Positions 1-6,974 of a stretch of DNA of 17,620 nucleotides are shown in pieces. Both the position numbers and the translations under genes were made by a program. The DNA lies in contig JAISLJ010000148.1 of the NCBI GenBank assembly GCA_031290955.1, positions 1-17,620 on the forward strand, given 5' to 3'. Each line of letters opens with the position of its first letter. Position 1 is the first letter of the stretch. The DNA comes from Zoogloeaceae bacterium (GTDB lineage Bacteria > Pseudomonadota > Gammaproteobacteria > Burkholderiales > Rhodocyclaceae). The notes beneath the pieces are model-generated. The model had not been told where the DNA came from. It was given only the letters and a program-made list of their open reading frames with translations, and ran no database searches.

Positions 1-1
1 C

Positions 2-94
2 AAAGCTGAAACGTTCATGGAATCGCTACGCAAGATTCCAGAGCGCGTCATCCGCTACTTCAAAAACCCTAACATCATGTATGCTTCTATATAA
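2..94 (+). CDS. C-terminal end of a probable transposase (5' end outside window)
   Basis: An open frame enters from the left edge and stops at the TAA at 92-94, giving about 30 residues that end in RYFKNPNIMYASI. The segment FMESLRKIPERV followed by an aromatic- and Asn-Pro-containing tail resembles the extreme C-terminus of IS630-type DDE transposases; this is recognition by eye. It lies only 64 bp upstream of the cas1 start, where a type I-E locus would normally carry cas6e, so an insertion sequence probably separates cas1 from the effector genes. The first codons are missing, so neither family nor integrity can be settled here. Confidence 0.4.
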   Translation, partial: KAETFMESLRKIPERVIRYFKNPNIMYASI

Positions 95-158
95 TCTATT
101 TGATTGCCGGGTTAATATACTGCGCCAGTCTGATCGCCAACTGCAAATTGCCAAAAAC

Positions 159-1074
159 ATGCTCCCCCCTTTGAAACCCATCCCCATCAAGGAGCGCCTT
201 TCCATTGTTTTCGTGGAGAAGGGCGAGATTGATGTGGTCGATGGCGCTTTTGTGGTGGTGGATGCCCGAGGCGTTCATGTGCTGACGCAGATTCCGGTGG
301 GCGGAGTTGCCTGTATCATGCTGGAGCCAGGGACGCGGATTTCGCACATGGCGGCTGCATTGGCCGCGCGGGTGGGCACACTGCTGGTGTGGGTCGGAGA
401 AGCCGGCGTGCGGCTCTATTCTTCAGGACAACCAGGCGGCGCGCGGGCCGACCGGCTCTTGTATCAGGCCAAACTGGCGCTCGACGAGAACCTGCGGCTC
501 AAGGTCGTGCGCAAGATGTATGCGATACGCTTCGGCGAGGAACCGCCGACGCGCCGCAGCGTGGAACAATTGCGCGGCATTGAGGGCGCGTGTGCGGCGC
601 AGCTATCAACTGCTGGCGCAGAAGTTTGGCGTCAAATGGTCGGGACGCAATTACAACCCGGAAGCCTGGGATATGTCCGACCTGCCCAACCGCTGTCTTT
701 CCTCCGCCACGGCGGCGCTCTACGGCGTGACCGAGGCGGCGGTGCTGGCGGCGGGTTATGCTCCGGCGGTGGGTTTTATTCACACCGGCAAGCCCTTGTC
801 CTTTGTCTATGACATCGCCGACGTCTACAAATTTGAGACGGTTGTGCCGGTCGCGTTCAAGATCGCCGCGAGTTCGCCCGCCAACCCGGAACGCATGGTG
901 CGCCTGGCCTGCCGCGACATTTTCCGTCAAACCCGCTTGCTGGAGCGGATCATTCCCGATATCGAGGACATTCTCTCCGCAGGCGACATCGCCAAGCCCG
1001 CCCCGCCGGAAGAAGCGGTGGAACCCGCCATTCCCAACCCGGAATCCCTCGGCGATGCTGGTCATCGTAGTTGA
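159..1074 (+). pseudogene. cas1: Type I-E CRISPR integrase Cas1, frameshifted
   Basis: Cas1e is the metal-dependent integrase subunit that, with Cas2, inserts new spacers at the leader end of the array. The first part (159 to about 590) begins MLPPLKPIPIKERLS and runs to RRSVEQLRGIEGA. The rest continues in the next frame as RVRRSYQLLAQKFGVKWSG and ends LGDAGHRS. The product is nearly collinear with E. coli Cas1. The break is a GC-dinucleotide slip around 586-592, where GGGCGCGTGTG looks two bases short of GGGCGCGCGTG; repaired, the gene would encode 305 residues, the usual size. The catalytic glutamate (about residue 142, in RGIEG) is the last conserved residue before the break, while the His in IHTGKP and the Asp pair in VYDIAD lie after it, so no single frame holds all of them. 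No strong ribosome site precedes ATG 159. The 3' end overlaps cas2 by 20 bp. A sequencing error is possible. Confidence 0.9.
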
Positions 1075-1339
1075 AAACGCCCCGCCCCGCCTGCGAGGAC
1101 GCCTGGCGGTCTGGCTGCTGGAAGTCCGGGCGGGGGTCTATGTCGGCAATTATTCCCGCAAGGTGCGAGAGCATATCTGGAGCCAGGTGGAAGCCGGTAT
1201 CGAGGACGGCAACGCGGTCATGGTCTGGCGCGCCAACAATGAAGCAGGTTTCGAGTTCCTGACCCTGGGCGCCAACCGCCGCATGCCCGTAGATTGGGAC
1301 GGCGTGCGTCTGGTAAGCTTCCACCCAGAAGTCAAATAG
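1055..1339 (+). CDS. cas2: Type I-E CRISPR adaptation protein Cas2
   Basis: Cas2e is the small ferredoxin-fold dimer that bridges two Cas1 dimers in the spacer-integration complex. The 94-residue product has the same length as E. coli Cas2 and matches its family throughout. Landmarks are MLVIVVENAPPRLRGRLAVW, then LLEVRAGVYVGNYSRKVRE, and a C-terminal stretch containing NNEAGFEFLTLG and VRLVSFHPEVK. The ATG at 1055 lies inside the end of cas1, so translation is probably coupled to it; a broken cas1 frame would still allow cas2 initiation because the second cas1 frame reads over it. The gene is intact and is followed directly by the CRISPR leader, the normal type I-E order. Confidence 0.95.
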   Translation: MLVIVVENAPPRLRGRLAVWLLEVRAGVYVGNYSRKVREHIWSQVEAGIEDGNAVMVWRANNEAGFEFLTLGANRRMPVDWDGVRLVSFHPEVK

Positions 1340-1429
1340 CGATCTTTAATAATTTGGTTCGCATGTGTTTTCGGTGGTAGAATCCGGAAGCGCAAAATTC
1401 TCCTTGTATTTCAAGGAGATGGAAGAAGT
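1340..1429 (+). promoter_or_regulatory. CRISPR leader with a hairpin next to the first repeat
   Basis: These 90 bp between the cas2 stop and repeat 1 are clearly richer in A and T than the flanking DNA, as expected for a leader that drives array transcription and marks the integration end. A perfect 7-bp inverted repeat, CTCCTTG-TATTT-CAAGGAG, occupies 1400-1418, ending 11 bp before repeat 1. I found no convincing IHF consensus at the position known from E. coli, just upstream of the first repeat. Confidence 0.75.
1354..1383 (+). promoter_or_regulatory. Candidate leader promoter for the CRISPR transcript
   Basis: Within the leader, TTGGTT (1354-1359) and TAGAAT (1378-1383) are separated by 18 bp and resemble sigma-70 -35 and -10 boxes. 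Transcription would start near 1390, about 40 bp before the first repeat, in the sense of the array. The -35 match is modest (three of six), so this is a candidate only. Confidence 0.4.
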
Positions 1430-4400
1430 GCGTTCCCCGCACGAGCGGGGCTGAACCGAAAATGAACTTTCCATTCCAGCGCCCGCTTGCGCGTTCCCCG
1501 CACGAGCGGGGCTGAACCGGCCCTTGCCGTAGTGCGATTGATTAAGATCGTGCGTTCCCCGCACGAGCGGGGCTGAACCGTGTCGCAATGCCTGGAGAAT
1601 CATTTTCTCCAGAGCGTTCCCCGCACGAGCGGGGCTGAACCGGATCGGCCTACGTGCTGATCGATGGCAACGGGGCGTTCCCCGCACGAGCGGGGCTGAA
1701 CCGTTCCAGTTCTCTGCGGATGTGCGGCGTCGTTCGCGTTCCCCGCACGAGCGGGGCTGAACCGCCTTCCAAGCTGGCGTCCATGTATGCTGGCGGGCGT
1801 TCCCCGCACGAGCGGGGCTGAACCCCAGCGCCGTCGCCATGTTTTTTGTGATCGGCAGCGTTCCCCGCACGAGCGGGGCTGAACCGCCTTCGCAGTCTTC
1901 TGTCTCACGCGCATAGTCGCGTTCCCCGCACGAGCGGGGCTGAACCGCCTCCTGAAACTGTACATCGGCGATGGCTTGCGCGTTCCCCGCACGAGCGGGG
2001 CTGAACCGGAATTGCTTGGGCTGGGCGCAAAAGCGCACGAGCGTTCCCCGCACGAGCGGGGCTGAACCGAATGATCTGGTCTATCTTGACTTGGACGAAC
2101 AGCGTTCCCCGCACGAGCGGGGCTGAACCGATAGACGCGCTTGCCGTCATTGATCGCATACAGCGTTCCCCGCACGAGCGGGGCTGAACCGATTCCGTTC
2201 GCAGCGGAATCTTGATGCCAACCGCGTTCCCCGCACGAGCGGGGCTGAACCGAAGGCGGCAATGGCCGCTGGATTCCTCGTCCAGCGTTCCCCGCACGAG
2301 CGGGGCTGAACCTTATCTGTCGAGTGGAAGCGTTGGAAATCGAACGCGTTCCCCGCACGAGCGGGGCTGAACCCTTGGCGTCAATTGGCATAGTTGTTCC
2401 ATAATAGCGTTCCCCGCACGAGCGGGGCTGAACCGGAGGGATCGAAATGAGCATCGCTGACACATCGGCGTTCCCCGCACGAGCGGGGCTGAACCGGACA
2501 TAAAAAGCCCGCCAGAGCGGGCTGAATCGCGTTCCCCGCACGAGCGGGGCTGAACCGGATCGCACGGATGTCACGGAGGACGTGGAGATGCGTTCCCCGC
2601 ACGAGCGGGGCTGAACCGGCGTTAAATCGCCTGACATTGCGCGGCATCTGGCGTTCCCCGCACGAGCGGGGCTGAACCGGAAATGAGATGAGCCTCGATG
2701 CCGCATCAACCGCGTTCCCCGCACGAGCGGGGCTGAACCGGTAGTCCTCGTTATGCGTCCGGATGATGCGCCGCGTTCCCCGCACGAGCGGGGCTGAACC
2801 GCGTTCCGGGTGATTATGTTGGTACGAATGAAGGCGTTCCCCGCACGAGCGGGGCTGAACCGAACGCGGAGAACGTGATTGTCCTGCGCAACGTGCGTTC
2901 CCCGCACGAGCGGGGCTGAACCGACCGTCCCCAGGCATGGCCCAAAACCGGTCCAGCGTTCCCCGCACGAGCGGGGCTGAACCGACTTTGCTGGGGATTT
3001 TCCCGCCACGCAACCGGCGTTCCCCGCACGAGCGGGGCTGAACCGGAGGAGCCGCCGGAGCCGCCGGAGCCGCCGACGCGTTCCCCGCACGAGCGGGGCT
3101 GAACCGCAAAATGCGCTCATTTTGTTCGATGCGCGCCAGCGTTCCCCGCACGAGCGGGGCTGAACCGCCGACGCCCAGGAATTCCAGCACCTCGTTTTTG
3201 CGTTCCCCGCACGAGCGGGGCTGAACCGGCAATAACGAAGTTCGCTTCGTTATGTGGAACGCGTTCCCCGCACGAGCGGGGCTGAACCGGCAAAGGAAGC
3301 CGCTCGTCTCGCTGCGGAAGCGCGTTCCCCGCACGAGCGGGGCTGAACCGGTCATCGAGCGCCACAGAGAAGACCAGCCCCCGCGTTCCCCGCACGAGCG
3401 GGGCTGAACCGTGATTTACAGCGTTTTGATTTTCCGGGCGGGGGCGTTCCCCGCACGAGCGGGGCTGAACCGCCGATTCGCCCATGTTTTTTTGCGCCTT
3501 GGGCGCGTTCCCCGCACGAGCGGGGCTGAACCGGATTCGTGGGGATTTGATGTCGTGACATGGGAGCGTTCCCCGCACGAGCGGGGCTGAACCGCAGATT
3601 CCGGCTTCGGCGTCTGCCAAGGCGGCGCGTTCCCCGCACGAGCGGGGCTGAACCGCCCGATCTGGTTGGCGGAAAACACCAGATTGGGCGTTCCCCGCAC
3701 GAGCGGGGCTGAACCGGTGTTGATCGGCGGGCCGGACGGCGGCTCGGGGCGTTCCCCGCACGAGCGGGGCTGAACCGCAGATCGGGAAATCCACGTCCCG
3801 CCTTGTCTTGCGTTCCCCGCACGAGCGGGGCTGAACCGGGATTGCTGGTGCTGAAAGAAACTTGCTCACAGCGTTCCCCGCACGAGCGGGGCTGAACCGA
3901 AACCCTGACACGGGAAGTGTCGTGCGCCGAAGCGTTCCCCGCACGAGCGGGGCTGAACCGCTCTGCCCGAATCGCGCCTATCCGCGCATGCGGCGTTCCC
4001 CGCACGAGCGGGGCTGAACCGCCGTGACATGGGCATGATGTGCCTCGGCCAGTTGCGTTCCCCGCACGAGCGGGGCTGAACCGAGGGTAGGCGTTGGCAG
4101 GATTTGACGGAAGACGCGTTCCCCGCACGAGCGGGGCTGAACCGGTTGAGATCAAGAGCATGGATGTAGAGGTCAGGCGTTCCCCGCACGAGCGGGGCTG
4201 AACCGTCTTTGACCGTCGTTTTGCCCGATCCGGATTCGCGTTCCCCGCACGAGCGGGGCTGAACCGTATCTTGCAGAGGTCGCGGCGCATGATTACACGC
4301 GTTCCCCGCACGAGCGGGGCTGAACCGGATTCAAAGCGCGCCCGGATTTGCTCGGCGAAGCGTTCCCCGCACGAGCGGGGCTGAACCGCCTGCAACCGGG

Positions 4401-5059
4401 TTTTTTCTGATGGGTTCTCGGCGTTCCCCGCACGAGCGGGGCTGAACCGACAGGTGCGGAGCGTTTGGCTGGTCTTATCCTGCGTTCCCCGCACGAGCGG
4501 GGCTGAACCGTTCCAGTTTGGCAGCCAGCAAAGCGGAAAAACGCGTTCCCCGCACGAGCGGGGCTGAACCGCGGAATTGGCCTTTGCTCCCATTCTGCTT
4601 TCAGCGTTCCCCGCACGAGCGGGGCTGAACCGGAAATGCGACCGGACGACTGGCACCTTATCTGGCGTTCCCCGCACGAGCGGGGCTGAACCGGGATAAA
4701 CGCGATGCCGACATTATTGATGCCTGCGTTCCCCGCACGAGCGGGGCTGAACCGCAGTTGCGCGTCCTTGCCTGCGAGCATGCCGGGCGTTCCCCACACG
4801 AGCGGGGCTGAACCGATCGGGCGGGAAAATGTGAATGCGGTCGTAATGCGTTCCCCGCACGAACGGGGCTGAACCGCGCGGGAATTGATCCTTGCAGATT
4901 TGGCGGACGCGTTCCCCACGCGAGTGGGGATGAACCGATGTTCGACATCGAGGTCGAGATGGTCAAACTATGTTCCCCACGCGAGTGGGGATGAACCGCG
5001 CCTCGACAACGGCGAGCAGGCGGGCGGCGCATGTTCCCCACGCGCGAGGGAATCGCCGC
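1430..5059 (+). CRISPR. Type I-E CRISPR array, 60 repeats and 59 spacers
   Basis: A 29-bp repeat begins GCGTTCCCCGC, has an ACGA loop inside a CCCCGC/GCGGGG stem, and ends CTGAACCG. It recurs every 61 bp from 1430 to the degenerate last copy at 5031-5059. Counting each start gives 60 repeats. Spacers are 32 bp, except spacer 3 (1581-1613) and spacer 43 (4022-4054), which are 33 bp. I saw no duplicated spacer. Repeats 1-55 are identical apart from the final base in repeats 7, 15 and 16. Repeats 56 and 57 each have one internal change, and repeats 58-60 are a second type. Degeneration at the right end and cas2 plus leader at the left end set transcription on the plus strand. The crRNA repeat hairpin would be processed by Cas6e, whose gene is not in the window. 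The array ends 22 bp from the stop of the convergent ssb gene, with no obvious terminator between them. Confidence 0.99.
4787..5059 (+). repeat. Leader-distal variant repeats of the array
   Basis: Repeat 56 (4787-4815) has CCCCAC in place of CCCCGC. Repeat 57 (4848-4876) has ACGAACGGGG in place of ACGAGCGGGG. Repeats 58 (4909-4937) and 59 (4970-4998) carry CCCCAC-GCGA-GTGGGG and end ATGAACCG; repeat 59 also starts with A instead of G. Repeat 60 (5031-5059) keeps ATGTTCCCCACGCG and then degenerates. In repeats 58 and 59 both arms of the stem changed together, so the hairpin is preserved. Confidence 0.95.
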
Positions 5060-5081
5060 CCGCAGTAGCCGCCCGCAGGAC

Positions 5082-5582
5082 TTAAAACGGAATGTCGTCG
5101 TCGCCGAAGTCGTCGAATGCCTGTTTTTTCTGTCCGGCGGGCGCGGGATTGTAGTCCGGGGCGGGGGGGGCGTTGGTGCCGCTGCTGCTGCCACTTCCAC
5201 CGCTCCCGCTGCCGCGATTGCTGCCGCCTGTGGGTTCGCCCTGGCCTTCGCGCTTGCCGAGCATGGTCATTTCGGTGGCTTCGATGTCCGTGGAGTAACG
5301 GTCGTTGCCGTCCTTGTCCTGCCATTTGCGGGTCTTGATGCGGCCCTCGATGTAAACCTGGGAACCTTTTTTCAGGTATTGCCCGGCGATTTCCGCCAGT
5401 TTGCGATAGAACACCACGCGATGCCATTCGGTGATTTCGCGGCGTTCGCCGGTTTGTTTATCCTTCCAGCTGTCCGTGGTGGCAAGGCGGATGTTGCAGA
5501 TGGCGTCGCCGGACGCGGAGTAGCGGGTTTCCGGGTCGGCGCCCAGGTTGCCGATCAGGATGACCTTGTTGACTGAAGCCAT
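5082..5582 (-). CDS. ssb: Single-stranded DNA-binding protein
   Basis: SSB coats single-stranded DNA in replication, recombination and repair, and recruits partners through its acidic tail. The 166-residue product starts MASVNKVILIGNLGADPETRY. It has the N-terminal OB fold to about residue 112 (including WHRVVFYRKLAEIAGQYLKKG and the KWQDKDGNDRY loop), a Gly/Ser-rich linker with GSGSGGSGSSSG, and the canonical C-terminal tip DDDIPF. Start choice is clear: GGAGGA (complement of 5591-5596) precedes the ATG at 5582 at good spacing. It lies 32 bp downstream of the MFS gene on the same strand and may be cotranscribed. Its 3' end faces the end of the CRISPR array. A transporter upstream of ssb is a neighbourhood I recall from betaproteobacteria. 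Confidence 0.97.
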   Translation of the reverse strand: MASVNKVILIGNLGADPETRYSASGDAICNIRLATTDSWKDKQTGERREITEWHRVVFYRKLAEIAGQYLKKGSQVYIEGRIKTRKWQDKDGNDRYSTDIEATEMTMLGKREGQGEPTGGSNRGSGSGGSGSSSGTNAPPAPDYNPAPAGQKKQAFDDFGDDDIPF

Positions 5583-5614
5583 GAAGTGGTTCCTCCGTTG
5601 AGAAGTGGTCAAAG

Positions 5615-6817
5615 TTAATGGGAATGGGCGAGATTGGCAAGCCTTGCCGCGGGAATCCTGAGGGAGAGGCTCAGGATGAGCCAGACGAGGGAGAGCGCGG
5701 CGCAAACGCCCAGCAGCGCGCCCTCGCCGTGATGTTCGAGCAGCAGGCCGCCCATGAGGCCGCCCGCGAACAATCCGGCGGCCTGCAAGGTGTTGTAGAT
5801 ACCCATTGCCTTGCCGCGGGCGGCGGGCGGCGCGATGCGCGAGATGAGCGAGGGTTGCGTGGCTTCTAGGAGGTTGAAGGCCACGAAGAAGAGCGTGAGC
5901 CAGCAAAAGAGCGCGAGCGCCCCGCCCCGCGCCTGGAAAAGCCCCAGTAGCACCACGATCAGGAGCAGGATGGCCCCGCTCAGCGCCGCCTTCATCTTGC
6001 CCTTTTTCTCGGCGGCGATGATGAGCGGCGTCATGAGGAGGAGCGCGCACAGCACGGCGGGCAGGTAGATTTTCCAGTGTTCCGCGAGCGCGAGGGAGGC
6101 GTTTGTTGCCAGCGCCGCAGGCACCAGCATCCACAGGGCCATCTGGGTGAAGTGCAGGACGAAAACACCAAAATTGAGCCGCAGGAGCCGTGGATCGAAG
6201 AGCACCTGCCGCGTTGGCACACGTTCGCCCGGCACGGGCGGCGGCGCGGGCGGGACGATCTTCAGGAGCGCGACAATCGCCAGGAGGGAGAGAGCGCCCG
6301 TCAGCCAGAAGATGCCGCGCATGCCGATCCAGGCGTAGAGAATGGGCGCAGCAACGAGCGAGAGCGCGAAAACGAGGCTGATTGAAGCGCCGATCATTGC
6401 CATGATCCGGGTGCGGCTTTCCGGGCGGGTGAGGTCGGCGGCGAGCGCCGTCACGGCGGCGGAAATCGCGCCCGCGCCCTGAATGACGCGCCCGGCAATG
6501 ATCCAGTCGATATCACTGGCCAGCGCGGCAACGGCGCTGCCCAGCGCGAAGAGGACGAGACCGGCAACGATCACCGGTTTGCGGCCCCAGCGGTCGGAAG
6601 CCGCGCCCCAGAGGATTTGCAGGCAGGCTTGCGTGCCGCCATACGCGCCCAGCGCCAGCCCGACCCGCGTCATGTCTTCCCCGCCGGGGATCGTCCGGGC
6701 ATAGAGCGCAAACACCGGGAAGACGAGAAAAAGCCCCAGCATGCGCAAGCCGAAGATGGCGGCAAGCGCCATGCCGACCTTGCGCTCCTGGGCATTCAGG
6801 GAAGCAACCGCATTCAT
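5615..6817 (-). CDS. MFS transporter, YajR-like
   Basis: This 400-residue inner-membrane protein belongs to the major facilitator superfamily, probably a proton-driven exporter of unknown substrate. It starts MNAVASLNAQERKVG, followed by GLRMLGLFLVFPVFALYAR. Motif A is visible as GAASDRWGRK at about residues 71-80. Further landmarks are AGRVIQGAGAISAAVTALAADLTR and FFVAFNLLEATQPSLISR. Hydrophobic segments are consistent with 12 helices. The order of motifs fits the YajR group, but the C-terminal YAM domain of E. coli YajR is absent. The ATG at 6817 gives the normal N-terminus for the family, although no strong ribosome site is visible. It lies 157 bp downstream of recB and 32 bp upstream of ssb, all on the minus strand. 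Confidence 0.9.
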   Translation of the reverse strand: MNAVASLNAQERKVGMALAAIFGLRMLGLFLVFPVFALYARTIPGGEDMTRVGLALGAYGGTQACLQILWGAASDRWGRKPVIVAGLVLFALGSAVAALASDIDWIIAGRVIQGAGAISAAVTALAADLTRPESRTRIMAMIGASISLVFALSLVAAPILYAWIGMRGIFWLTGALSLLAIVALLKIVPPAPPPVPGERVPTRQVLFDPRLLRLNFGVFVLHFTQMALWMLVPAALATNASLALAEHWKIYLPAVLCALLLMTPLIIAAEKKGKMKAALSGAILLLIVVLLGLFQARGGALALFCWLTLFFVAFNLLEATQPSLISRIAPPAARGKAMGIYNTLQAAGLFAGGLMGGLLLEHHGEGALLGVCAALSLVWLILSLSLRIPAARLANLAHSH

Positions 6818-6974
6818 GGGGAAAGGAAGAAAGTTCTGATGGTGATCCGCGCCAAAGCGCCAAGGGCGGCTATGGTAACAGTTTCCCGAACCCGGCGCTG
6901 TCCCGGTCTTGTTGTTGGCGCCAAGCAGGAATGTCCCGCAAGGGCGGGGAATCCTGGCGATGCGGGCATTTCCC
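6818..6974. other. Intergenic gap between recB and the MFS gene
   Basis: There is no gene here. A short inverted repeat, CCCGC-AAGG-GCGGG, lies around 6933-6946 but lacks a following T tract, so I do not call it a terminator. No clear promoter for the MFS gene was recognised. Confidence 0.5.

Noticed and set aside
1347..1359. IHF site in the CRISPR leader (TAA-N4-TTGGTT on the complementary pattern)
   Set aside because: It has a mismatch at an important position and lies about 70 bp from repeat 1, farther than the known E. coli site.
1346..5427. Long minus-strand open frames across the array encoding repeated RFSPARAGNA / SAPLVRGT / VQPRSCGER segments
   Set aside because: They are translations of the 61-bp CRISPR period, a well-known false protein type.
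6933..6946. Intrinsic terminator between recB and the MFS gene
   Set aside because: Only a 5-bp stem and no T tract on either strand.
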